DNA of 64,000 bases from a virus, in the IMG/VR virus record IMGVR_UViG_3300032116_000125, positions 1 through 64,000 of that record. The stretch is one strand, 5' to 3'. Both the position numbers and the translations under genes were made by a program. Positions within the stretch are counted from its first letter, which is position 1; every line of letters starts with the position of its first letter. The notes under the pieces were generated by a model, which was not told where the DNA came from, did no database searches, and was given only the letters and a program-made list of their open reading frames with translations. Below are positions 31,115 through 38,499 of the stretch, piece by piece.

Positions 31115-33411
31115 TGGCAAAGAAAGCATTTGTCTTTAAAAGTAATCTAGGTACCACCGCCAGTACCTCTGGCTCATTCCTACAGCCGGGGACCGCCAAT
31201 ATCGGCACGGACGATTCATCAGCATTTAAGGCTGATGGGTACACCCTTCCCCCGGTAACCATCGGTTCAGCATCATTCCTGTCGGCTACCCCGACTAATT
31301 ACGGAGAAGTGTTAGTGGAGTGGGGCATCACCAGTGCCTTGTCAAGTGTCGTCAGTGCCACACCTAGCGCCACAGAATTGATTCTTGTTTATTCCGCGTA
31401 TGGCCCACCCCAAACCTATTTGGATGGGCAGGTGCTTGTCACGATTACAAACGCAAACACAGTTTCTTCATTTACCCATGATGGGCTCGCTGGTGGTACA
31501 TGGGCGTACTACTCGCTGTTTGTTAAGTACCAAGCAACCGGCACGCGCTCATGGTACGAGCGCTTAGCCTCAACAGAGACGTTGGTAGTTAAAAATTACA
31601 ATTCATTAGCGTCCCTGTATCGCCGTGTTCCACTGCATTACCGCCTGTTGGATGACCAACTTGGTCTTACCAATATCAACAGTGAGCACATCTCGGTCCT
31701 CCCTACCGACCTCGTTGTGTCAGGACCACTGCGGCGCATGCTGGATGTGTTTGGTTGGGATATTGACGTTTTAAAGACAACTATTGACTACGTAATTAGG
31801 CAGAAAGACCCGTACGTTGCGAACAGTGAAATGTTGGAGCAACTGGCTAAGGAAGTCGGTCTGCCGATTGAAACTGTGGACCTTGGCCCAGCCCGCCTTC
31901 GGGATTTGATTTCCAACTTTAGGTATTTGACAGAAAACGAGGGGCTGATCACAGGTATTGAGGAATATATAACGGCTTTGGCAGGTAGTGACACAGAAAT
32001 AAAATTTAGTAACCCGGATTTGTTTACTGCTACGCAACACGCTATCTCCAGCCTTGCTACAACGACTTCCCCAACTCAGGTACCCACGACGGATCAGTGG
32101 CTCATGGAAGTGCAAGACCTTGGTGGCGGGGCATCGTCTCAAGCAGTTGCCGCCTCTTCTACCTATTACGGTAAAGCACTATGCGAGAATAACACGGCTG
32201 TACGCATTACGTCTGGCGCCGCATCGGTCAACACCGGCGTGTACGTAGGATGTTTGAAAACAAAGATAACGAATGTTAGCCAAGCCAGCCGTTTGTACAT
32301 GGAGTACGGGGCTGTTTACGGAGCAACACCCAGTAACGGCGCAAGTGTTATTGGCGCGGCTGTACTGAGTAGCGTGACCGCGGCTTCGGCAGTGTCATAC
32401 AGCCTCACCACGGGGGCAAGCACATCATTGGAGGGGTTCGTGTCCTCAGTAACGGACGGGCAAGCAAATGCGTGGTCAGTGCCTGTTGACTTTGGGGTTG
32501 TGGGTAACGGCTCAACAACGACCTCAGATATGTACTTACATATTTGGGTTGCGTCTAGATACAACAACAACCCTTTGCATTTTGTTCCAATTGTGTTGAA
32601 GACACAAAATAGGTACCCCTACTACATTGACGTTTATTCCCAGCGTCTTAACCTTGTGCGCGACCCGCAGTTTGTTAACGGGATAAGCACTTTGTCAGAG
32701 AGCAGTAACACCACTTCTTACTGGAGAGTCGCGGGGTCCTCTATTACAGGGACATCCGTAGCCGACAAGGTTGCAACGATAAGCACCAGCGCGTCGTCTA
32801 CGCTAACTCTGAGTACAGACGTAACGCACACCACTAACGGTAAGAGGTATACGCCACTAAAGCGGGGCGTGGAGTACTACTTTTCTATAGATGATATAAA
32901 CGACAATATTTCGGCTGTTCAAGTGCGTCTTGACAACGCAGAAATAACGCTCGTTACGCAGTCCACCGTGTACAGGAGTGAAAACCTGTCTAGCGGAGGT
33001 AAACGAAAGTACTGGCAGATTGTAATCCCGAGCACGGCTAACACCTATCCGGAATCGGCCAACGTGTACCACATTGCCTTGACCGCCAATGTCTCTGCAT
33101 CCAACCTGTCCCTGAAGGTGTCACGCCCTCTTCTTGAGCCGTATGCCCCGGGGGCGTACTTTGATGGCGACACGGAGCAGGGTGGTTGGCTCGGCGTAGG
33201 TAGTGGTGGCGGTGGCGCCAACGCCGACCACCGCTGGGGTGACAGTTCACAGCACTCTAATTTCTCTTATTACACCTCTGACTACCGCCGAACGGTTGAG
33301 ACTGTGAAGAGGCTCATGGAATATATCGTTCCGGTAACAGAGCAAACTACTGCCCTAACCAATTTGAGGTTTGACCGCATACCCGGGTATTCGGGTACGC
33401 TGTCTCTATGA
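31114..33411 (+). CDS. Tail protein gpI-like fused to fibre-type C-terminus
   Basis: 765 aa, TAATG-coupled to gpJ. About 165-290 resembles phage tail protein I: SLYRRVPLHYRLLDDQ, PLRRMLDVFGWDIDVLKTTIDYVI, SEMLEQLAKEVGLPIE, LRDLISNFRYLTENEGLITGIEEYI. Flanking parts are beta-rich: a fibronectin-like N-terminal domain and a long carbohydrate-module-like C-terminal half (QRLNLVRDPQFVNGISTL, SRPLLEPYAPGAYFDGD). This would be the outer-wedge protein that carries the fibres. Confidence 0.8.
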   Translation: MAKKAFVFKSNLGTTASTSGSFLQPGTANIGTDDSSAFKADGYTLPPVTIGSASFLSATPTNYGEVLVEWGITSALSSVVSATPSATELILVYSAYGPPQTYLDGQVLVTITNANTVSSFTHDGLAGGTWAYYSLFVKYQATGTRSWYERLASTETLVVKNYNSLASLYRRVPLHYRLLDDQLGLTNINSEHISVLPTDLVVSGPLRRMLDVFGWDIDVLKTTIDYVIRQKDPYVANSEMLEQLAKEVGLPIETVDLGPARLRDLISNFRYLTENEGLITGIEEYITALAGSDTEIKFSNPDLFTATQHAISSLATTTSPTQVPTTDQWLMEVQDLGGGASSQAVAASSTYYGKALCENNTAVRITSGAASVNTGVYVGCLKTKITNVSQASRLYMEYGAVYGATPSNGASVIGAAVLSSVTAASAVSYSLTTGASTSLEGFVSSVTDGQANAWSVPVDFGVVGNGSTTTSDMYLHIWVASRYNNNPLHFVPIVLKTQNRYPYYIDVYSQRLNLVRDPQFVNGISTLSESSNTTSYWRVAGSSITGTSVADKVATISTSASSTLTLSTDVTHTTNGKRYTPLKRGVEYYFSIDDINDNISAVQVRLDNAEITLVTQSTVYRSENLSSGGKRKYWQIVIPSTANTYPESANVYHIALTANVSASNLSLKVSRPLLEPYAPGAYFDGDTEQGGWLGVGSGGGGANADHRWGDSSQHSNFSYYTSDYRRTVETVKRLMEYIVPVTEQTTALTNLRFDRIPGYSGTLSL

Positions 33412-33659
33412 TCATTATTGGTGGCCTAGCGGTTTACAAAGCCATACATGTTTTAACCACGCTCATTCCAAAGGAGTTGAGTGCGTGGGTTACCGTCCTC
33501 GTCGGCGTCGTTCTTGGCATTGGTGCGTCGTGGTGGCTATCCGAAAACAATGTATTGCTTTCAGGATTGGCGATGGCTACAATCGCCGGTGCCACCCAGT
33601 CGGTGTTGCGACTGGTCACCCTTACTGGTGATCTGTCCCTGCGCCGGTCGCTCAAATAG
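33408..33659 (+). CDS. Putative holin / small membrane protein
   Basis: 83 aa, ATGA overlap with the gpI-like gene. Two to three hydrophobic stretches (IIIGGLAVYKAIHVL; AWVTVLVGVVLGIGASWWL; VLLSGLAMATIAGATQSVL) and a short basic tail (RRSLK). Size, spans and charge fit a class I/II holin, although the endolysin lies 29 kb upstream in this window. Holin is the best guess; a host-membrane protein is also possible. Confidence 0.6.
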   Translation: MIIIGGLAVYKAIHVLTTLIPKELSAWVTVLVGVVLGIGASWWLSENNVLLSGLAMATIAGATQSVLRLVTLTGDLSLRRSLK

Positions 33660-33668
33660 GAGAACAAA

Positions 33669-34463
33669 ATGCCCAAAGCCAGCCGAGGTGTTATTGGCGT
33701 TATCGGCAACGGTCGCGCCACCGCCAACATCATTGAAGACAGCCTGAACGAGTTCGTTGACAACAACGACTTCGTTCTCCCGTGGTACGGCGGGAAGCCC
33801 AGCGACAGCATGGACCGTGTGTACACCGCCATCATTGACTTTGACCACCCGTACCACATCGTCGGGAACGGCGCCCCCAAGTCGCTGGTCAAAACAGCGC
33901 TGGAGCACCATCAGTCAGAAGACCCGATGGACGCCACCGTACGGGCAACCCATGACCTTGGTGGCGACACCATCCTCGTGTTGTGGGATGACGAGGTAGC
34001 CACGGAGAGCGCCATCCTGCAAGCGCACGCATACGGTATGCGCCTGCTTGATCTGACCAACGCCCTCGCCCCGATTGATGTGGTTGACCCTGAGACCCCG
34101 GCGCCTGCTCCGGAAGCACCCGAAGAGGATGCCCCGGAGGATAAGGAGATTGACAAGTTCTCCGAGGATGAGTTGCGTACGCAACCGATTGCGGCTCTTC
34201 GCCGTCAGGTCAAACTCTTGGGCTTGGACTACGAGAGGTCAGCCACGAAGGAAGAGTTGATCAGCGCACTCTTGGGGGGCCTGCAAGACGTTGGTCTTAA
34301 GCAGGAAGCCCCCCAAGAGGTTGCTAAGGCGTTCCCCATTCCGAAGAGCGGGTGCCTCGCTTTGTCATGGGATGACAAAGTGGAAACCATCACGATCAGC
34401 GCCGAGACGGTTGGGGCAGTTCAGGAAATGTTCAACGGTCTGAAGAAACTTCTTCAGGGTTAA
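33669..34463 (+). CDS. Hypothetical protein: Rossmann-like N-terminus and SAP-like segment
   Basis: 264 aa, AGGAG start. About 1-130 reads as an alpha/beta nucleotide-binding-like domain (GVIGVIGNGRATANIIEDSLNEF, then GGDTILVLWDDEVATESAIL). A Pro/Glu-rich linker follows (VDPETPAPAPEAPEEDAPED). About 175-200 (ELRTQPIAALRRQVKLLGLDYERSATKEELISALLG) resembles a SAP/Rho-N-type nucleic acid helix pair. The C-terminus is a small acidic domain. It closes the virion operon, is not an obvious structural protein, and its family is unknown to me. Confidence 0.65.
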   Translation: MPKASRGVIGVIGNGRATANIIEDSLNEFVDNNDFVLPWYGGKPSDSMDRVYTAIIDFDHPYHIVGNGAPKSLVKTALEHHQSEDPMDATVRATHDLGGDTILVLWDDEVATESAILQAHAYGMRLLDLTNALAPIDVVDPETPAPAPEAPEEDAPEDKEIDKFSEDELRTQPIAALRRQVKLLGLDYERSATKEELISALLGGLQDVGLKQEAPQEVAKAFPIPKSGCLALSWDDKVETITISAETVGAVQEMFNGLKKLLQG

Positions 34464-34471
34464 GAACTACT

Positions 34472-34606
34472 TCACTTCTTCTTCTTGGGAGCGGCCTTCT
34501 TGGCCGCGGCCTTCTTGGCCGCGGCCTTCTTCTTAGCCGGTCCCTTGCCGTAGCCGGGGTCCTTCTTATTGCTGATTCCACATCCGCATTCCTTGCACAT
34601 TGTCAT
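34472..34606 (-). CDS. 44-aa protein: Cys cluster plus Lys/Ala tail
   Basis: ATG at 34606 behind a strong AAAGGGGG site, ending at TGA 34472-34474. The N-terminus has a CKECGCG cluster (a possible metal site), followed by a histone-H1-like tail of repeated KKAAA units ending PKKKK. It is the last gene of the minus-strand basic island. The repeat and charge imply nucleic-acid binding or condensation (inference). Confidence 0.65.
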   Translation of the reverse strand: MTMCKECGCGISNKKDPGYGKGPAKKKAAAKKAAAKKAAPKKKK

Positions 34607-34848
34607 TCCCCCTTTCGGTGCTTCGCAGTTTTCTTGGCGATGCTTTTTGGTTGCTTGACAAATTGCTTGCCCTCGGCGTTGCCCTTGGCCTTGGCACGAT
34701 TCGTAGACGCCTTTTCAGAAGGGGTCAACTCATCCCACGCCTTGTCCGGTAGGTAACGCTTCTTGCCCTTGGACGGCTTTCCATCAGAGGTGCGCCACTT
34801 CTGGTCCGTCCATTCATCAAGGGACTTCTGCGACTCTTTCTTAGCCAT
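34603..34848 (-). CDS. Small basic protein (DUF5872-like)
   Basis: 81 aa. The layout KKESQKSLDEWTDQKWRTSDGKPS ... RYLPDKAWDELTPSEKASTNRAKAKG ... GKQFVKQPKSIAKKT is, from memory, that of DUF5872, found in many aquatic myoviruses. Function unknown; 'SxKSLxxWtxQkWrTsdGKPS' is its fixed motif. It overlaps its neighbours by a few bases on both sides. Confidence 0.8.
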   Translation of the reverse strand: MAKKESQKSLDEWTDQKWRTSDGKPSKGKKRYLPDKAWDELTPSEKASTNRAKAKGNAEGKQFVKQPKSIAKKTAKHRKGE

Positions 34849-35042
34849 CAGTCCTTGTAACCCCCGCCCTTCTTCTTGTACTCAGACGCAAGAAGTTGGG
34901 CTTTACGGGCAGACCACTCGCCGGGATCGCCACCCTTTGAACCGGCCTTGATCTTCTTAAACAGTTCCTCACGCATACCCGGCTTGGTGTAATTACCGGC
35001 TTCGTTGACCTTAGATTCGGTCTTCTTTTTCTTAGCGGCCAT
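34848..35042 (-). CDS. Small basic conserved phage protein
   Basis: 64 aa. Starts with AAKKKKTESKV, then NYTKPGMREELFKKIKAGSKGGDPGEWSARKAQLLASEYKKKGGGY. I recall the NYTKPxxRxxLFxxIKAGSKGGxPGxWSARKAQ motif from cyanophage and other aquatic phage proteins that travel with DUF5872. No known function. Its stop overlaps the next start downstream on the minus strand. Confidence 0.8.
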   Translation of the reverse strand: MAAKKKKTESKVNEAGNYTKPGMREELFKKIKAGSKGGDPGEWSARKAQLLASEYKKKGGGYKD

Positions 35043-35044
35043 GG

Positions 35045-35308
35045 TTACTTTTTTCCTCTATTCCGTGCACGATTCTTAGATGGTTCCTCTGCCACGATTC
35101 CACCATCTTTGGTATGGGACATATCCTTACCACCCTTGCCCATAACCCCACGCTTACGGCGCTCTTCAGCAAGTTCACGACGCTTCTCCTTCTCTTCGGG
35201 CTTAGCGTTGTACTCCTTGTTGTAGGCGTCCTTCTTCTTACGGGCCTCCGGGTTATCCCGGTAATACTGCGCGGTTTCTTTGGGACTACTGGTCTTGCGA
35301 GGAGCCAT
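35045..35308 (-). CDS. Small basic protein with GKDMSHTKDGG / RARNRGKK motif
   Basis: 87 aa from the ATG at 35308, which overlaps the upstream stop as TAATG; a GTG two codons earlier is less likely. Very rich in Lys, Arg and Glu, with NPEARKKKDAYNKEYNAKPEEKEKRRELAEERRKR followed by GKGGKDMSHTKDGG and SKNRARNRGKK. The latter motif recurs in hypothetical proteins of large aquatic phages (from memory). A nucleic-acid role is likely from charge. Confidence 0.75.
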   Translation of the reverse strand: MAPRKTSSPKETAQYYRDNPEARKKKDAYNKEYNAKPEEKEKRRELAEERRKRGVMGKGGKDMSHTKDGGIVAEEPSKNRARNRGKK

Positions 35309-35601
35309 TACCACTTCACCTTGTCAGCCCAGTAAGCGGCTGACATCTTGCCTTTGGCAATGTTCTTGGCATGGCGGGACTTAAAGGAAGCACGCTTGTC
35401 CTTCATGCGCTCGGACTCCCCCGCCTTGGGCTTACCAGCGGTCTCAGCACCCTGCTCGCCAAAGCGAATCGTCTTGACCTGATCGCCCACCTTGGCGACA
35501 ACAATGTGCGACTTGGTCGGGTGGTCCGGCGTTGCCTTCGGCTTGTTGTAACCCGAGACACCGGCTCGCGCCAATCGGGGGTCTTTCTTACTCTCAGCCA
35601 T
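35308..35601 (-). CDS. Small basic protein (DUF6321-like)
   Basis: 97 aa. The string DPRLARAGVSGYNKPKATPDHPTKSHIVVAKVGDQVKTIRFGEQGAETAG, then RASFKSRHAKNIAKGKMSAAYWADKVKW, resembles the DUF6321 family known mainly from marine phages (assignment from memory). No function is established. Together with the next genes it forms a translationally coupled set. Confidence 0.82.
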   Translation of the reverse strand: MAESKKDPRLARAGVSGYNKPKATPDHPTKSHIVVAKVGDQVKTIRFGEQGAETAGKPKAGESERMKDKRASFKSRHAKNIAKGKMSAAYWADKVKW

Positions 35602-35608
35602 GATTACC

Positions 35609-36052
35609 TCACTTCGTTGATGCGCGGAGTTGCCACGACCACTTCATGTGCATGTCAATCCGCTCTGAAATAAAATTAAGAATACCCTGCTGATTTTCTT
35701 TCTCAGCATCCTTAAATGTAACATACAACTGCTTGATAAGTGCCTCATTGGCCGTCAGCAGTGCCCCGGCCATAGCCTTGGGGGTGGGGGAGACATCTTT
35801 AAAAGCGATGGTACGCATCTCAATAAACTTTTGTAGATTGAAGGGGGCGTACTCATCCAATTTGCGGAGGTTTTCAGCAATCGGGTCAATAGAGCCGTAG
35901 GCGTCCTCGTAGATGTCTGCAAAGAGGCCGTGGTACTGGCTGAAGTCCTGACCCTCTACGTTCCAGTGAAACCCATGGGCCATGAAGTAGAAGGTGACAA
36001 CGTCTGAGAGAAGGGCTTTGAGGGACTTCGTAAGTCCGGTGCTGGATGCCAT
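35609..36052 (-). CDS. Dps-like ferritin protein
   Basis: 147 aa from the ATG at 36052, behind AAGGAGACCAC. The four-helix ferritin-like pattern is visible: LLSDVVTFYFMAHGFHWNVEGQDFSQYHGLFADIYEDAYGSIDPIAENLRKLDE (about 12-66, containing the Dps ferroxidase set HxxHWN...H...D...E), then ANEALIKQLYVTFKDAEKE and ILNFISERIDMHMKWSWQL. Dps dodecamers store iron and shield DNA. Phage-borne Dps-like proteins are known; the role may be to protect phage DNA or handle iron in the infected cell. Confidence 0.85.
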   Translation of the reverse strand: MASSTGLTKSLKALLSDVVTFYFMAHGFHWNVEGQDFSQYHGLFADIYEDAYGSIDPIAENLRKLDEYAPFNLQKFIEMRTIAFKDVSPTPKAMAGALLTANEALIKQLYVTFKDAEKENQQGILNFISERIDMHMKWSWQLRASTK

Positions 36053-36065
36053 GTGGTCTCCTTGA

Positions 36066-36118
36066 AAACAGGGCTGGGGCGCTTCAGTAACTCTACACCA
36101 AAGCGCCCCAGCCTGTTT
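36066..36118. promoter_or_regulatory. Large hairpin upstream of the Dps-like gene
   Basis: AACAGGGCTGGGGCGCTT (about 36067-36084) pairs with AAGCGCCCCAGCCTGTT (36101-36117), with one bulged G, around a 16-base loop. On the minus strand it lies directly ahead of the ribosome site of the Dps-like gene and is followed by GTTTTC, so it could be an attenuator or an mRNA-stabilising 5' structure. On the plus strand it could end read-through antisense transcription. The mechanism is undetermined. Confidence 0.65.
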
Positions 36119-36126
36119 AACCACCA

Positions 36127-36138
36127 CCGGTAAACCGG
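36127..36138. repeat. Short palindrome in divergent intergenic region
   Basis: CCGGT-AA-ACCGG, in the approximately 200-base region between the minus-strand basic island and the plus-strand replication operon. The same region contains the repeated element CAAGGAGACCAC (minus strand 36057-36068 and plus strand 36238-36249), which includes the ribosome sites of both divergent first genes. This suggests a shared control region. Confidence 0.35.
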
Positions 36139-36221
36139 GCACCGAGGAGAACCACCAACTCGGTCTCCGAAGATTAGCCTCAACAAACCGTGTATGCAAC
36201 ACTTGGCGACGGGTTTGTGTG

Positions 36222-36227
36222 TATAGT
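36222..36227 (+). promoter_or_regulatory. Candidate -10 box of replication operon
   Basis: TATAGT lies 25 bases before the TTG start at 36253, fitting TANNNT. A TTGGCG at 36203-36208 is spaced only 13 bases away, too short for a standard -35, so the -35 assignment is uncertain. It is the most likely promoter in the divergent gap. Confidence 0.35.
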
Positions 36228-36252
36228 CTCCGGCACACCAAGGAGACCACCG

Positions 36253-37470
36253 TTGAGCAACAAGATTCAGGGGCCTTTTGCTCCGATGCCCATATGGGCA
36301 TTTGACCTGATCAGCAGGCGTGGGACGCCAACCCATACCCACATCTTGATGACCATCTTGCGGTTGACCCCACTCACGGGGCCCAAGCCCCTGACCGTCT
36401 CGGACATCGCCCAGTCCTCGGGCATGTCTCCGGAGACCGTCAAGCGCTCCCTTCGGTGGCTGGAATCAGCCGGGATCACCACCTCCACACGGCTCTCTGG
36501 TAACCGTGGGAAGCACATCGTGGTGCGGTTCCGTGCCCCCAAGAGGGGGGTCACCAGTGACCCCACCCTACCCCAAGGGGGGGTCACCCATGACCCATCA
36601 GGGGGGTCACCCATGACCCCACCCCGAGCCCCTGAGCAGGGCGAATTCCATAGTAGAGATAGTATTAGAGACGTAGTACAAAGGGAAATGTCTAAAGACA
36701 TTTCCCTTTGTGGGCTTCGCCCGTTTTACGAAGGAGATGAATCCATGCCTATTTTTGGCGCCGATCCCGATGACACTAGAGAATGGGACGAGACCCCCGC
36801 TTTGGAGAAGTTGTCGCACGACACGACCGATGTGCTCCAACACTTCAACTTCGTGGCGCGTCAGGTTGGGGCCACCCCCGTGGCTGTAAAGGACCGCCCC
36901 GCCTTCAGGATTCAGATCAAGCGCCTCCTGAAAAACGGAGTGACCCCCGCCGACCTCCAGCGCATGGTTGACAAGTTCTTCACTTTCTCCCGGAACGTAG
37001 AGTCCAGCACTCCGTGGAAGTACTTCTGCACCAACAGCGTCCAAGCGTCCCTCTTGGCAAGCACCACGGAGATCGTCGCCGTCAGCCCGATTCTCGGATG
37101 GGTTGCCGATGAGTTTGAGTACACCGATGTGCTTCCATGGGATGAGGAGATCAACTCCCGGATTCGGAAACTCATTTGGCGCCGAGCCATGGACTTGGCG
37201 TACACCTACCCCGAACTTCTCGCTGACATCGTGGTCATCCCCGCCTACGACGCCTCGGCGCAACCCGATGGCACAGAGCACCTTTCCATGCTCCTGTTGT
37301 GCGCGAGCACCTTGCTGAGTGAGCCCGGAGACGACTCAGCGGTGGAGTACTTGACCGCCCACGGCGTGAATGCCCCCACGGACCTTGCGGAGCGTGGTAC
37401 TCTCCGCAAACCCACCGCCTCGCTACGCCAAGCCGTAGCGCACTACCAGCAACTCAGGAGAACCCAGTGA
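36253..37470 (+). CDS. Replication initiator-like winged-helix protein
   Basis: 405 aa from the TTG at 36253, 7 bases after AAGGAGA; a longer frame upstream lacks a ribosome site. The N-terminal about 25-100 is a winged helix (ILMTILRLTPLTGPKPLTVSDIAQSSGMSPETVKRSLRWLESAGIT, then a basic wing). A Gly/Thr/Pro-rich linker follows. The C-terminal part is helical and resembles DnaD-type helicase-loading domains only weakly. Directly followed by a DnaC-like ATPase, helicase and primase, it is probably the origin-binding or primosome protein. Confidence 0.72.
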   Translation: MSNKIQGPFAPMPIWAFDLISRRGTPTHTHILMTILRLTPLTGPKPLTVSDIAQSSGMSPETVKRSLRWLESAGITTSTRLSGNRGKHIVVRFRAPKRGVTSDPTLPQGGVTHDPSGGSPMTPPRAPEQGEFHSRDSIRDVVQREMSKDISLCGLRPFYEGDESMPIFGADPDDTREWDETPALEKLSHDTTDVLQHFNFVARQVGATPVAVKDRPAFRIQIKRLLKNGVTPADLQRMVDKFFTFSRNVESSTPWKYFCTNSVQASLLASTTEIVAVSPILGWVADEFEYTDVLPWDEEINSRIRKLIWRRAMDLAYTYPELLADIVVIPAYDASAQPDGTEHLSMLLLCASTLLSEPGDDSAVEYLTAHGVNAPTDLAERGTLRKPTASLRQAVAHYQQLRRTQ

Positions 37471-38063
37471 CCGTAGGAGCACCGCCCACCGAATGGAAGT
37501 CAGCGCGTTGGTGGCAGAACCGCTCCGTAGAAGAACGCTTGACATGGGCGCACCTGCCACCGCGATGGGCGAGCGCCGAATACGACACCGATCAAATTTC
37601 CAACGCGACAGCGAACAGCATTGACTCTTTCCTCACCGGCAAGAGCAACGGTCTGTTTCTCCATGGGCCGAGTGGTTCAGGCAAGACTCCCATCGCTGTC
37701 GGCCTTCTCAACAAGATCATCTGCGCCGACAAAGTGTCAGGGCGGTTCATCACTGCCGAGCGTTACGTTGAGATGCTCAAAGACCAGTTTGACAACGACA
37801 ACGAGTTGCCCGAGATGTACTCCATGCCTCACATCGTCAAGTACCTCAAAGGGGTGTTTGACATCGTGGTGCTGGACGCCGTGGGTCAGGAGCGTGCTAC
37901 CGAGTTCTCGTACCACGAGGTCGGAAGCCTGTTGCGCCGTCGCAACGAAGATTGCCGTATCACCATTGTCACCACACACCTTTCTCCCACTGAGTTCATT
38001 CGCCGGTATGGAGACCGCGTGGCGTCTGTTCTTGAAGACATGATCATCACCCGGGTGGCGTGA
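37467..38063 (+). CDS. DnaC-like helicase loader ATPase
   Basis: 198 aa, GTG start overlapping the initiator stop. Walker A GPSGSGKTPIA (about 67-77), Walker B DIVVLDAVGQE (about 132-142, Ala in place of the usual Glu or Asp next to the catalytic Asp), sensor-1-like ITIVTTHLSP. The N-terminus (RWWQNRSVEERLTWAHLPPRW) resembles IstB/DnaC-type loaders. It would load the helicase at 38500-39753 at forks or origins. Confidence 0.8.
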   Translation: MTVGAPPTEWKSARWWQNRSVEERLTWAHLPPRWASAEYDTDQISNATANSIDSFLTGKSNGLFLHGPSGSGKTPIAVGLLNKIICADKVSGRFITAERYVEMLKDQFDNDNELPEMYSMPHIVKYLKGVFDIVVLDAVGQERATEFSYHEVGSLLRRRNEDCRITIVTTHLSPTEFIRRYGDRVASVLEDMIITRVA

Positions 38064-38497
38064 TGGAAGGCAACGATCTCGCTGAATTCGCACCGCTACA
38101 GCAAGGCGTCATTTTTGAAGGCGTGCTTGCCAACCCGCCTGAGGGTTTGAAGTCGTGGCGCACACGCATCGCACAACGCACGGGTGATTGGAAGACTGTC
38201 ATCAACGCTATGACTCCAAGCGAGTTGCCTTTGAAGTCTCTCGCTGATTCGGTCAATCGCCGCGGTATTGGCACCATCGTGTACACGTTCATGCCTCCCG
38301 ATGCCATTGATGCAATTGAACGCTGGCTGATTCGCAAAGGCATCTCCACGCCGGTTGAGTCATACACCGACATTGAGGCGCTTGCCGATGATCTGCGCTA
38401 CAACAGAAGCGTTCGTGTTATCTATGTCCCGACGCAAGAAGAGCAGGCGGTACTTGGCATTCGTGCTACAGTGCTCGGCTCTGAAAGGGCATGGTAA
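38063..38497 (+). CDS. Hypothetical protein between loader and helicase
   Basis: 144 aa from the ATG at 38063 (TGATG overlap); a GTG one codon earlier is possible. Alpha/beta, with RTRIAQRTGDWKTVINAM and a C-terminal half SYTDIEALADDLRYNRSVRVIYVPTQEEQAVLGIRATVL. The latter resembles an acid-phosphatase/HAD-like or P-loop-lacking Rossmann segment; not certain. Its setting suggests a replication accessory. Confidence 0.55.
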   Translation: MEGNDLAEFAPLQQGVIFEGVLANPPEGLKSWRTRIAQRTGDWKTVINAMTPSELPLKSLADSVNRRGIGTIVYTFMPPDAIDAIERWLIRKGISTPVESYTDIEALADDLRYNRSVRVIYVPTQEEQAVLGIRATVLGSERAW

Positions 38498-38499
38498 TC

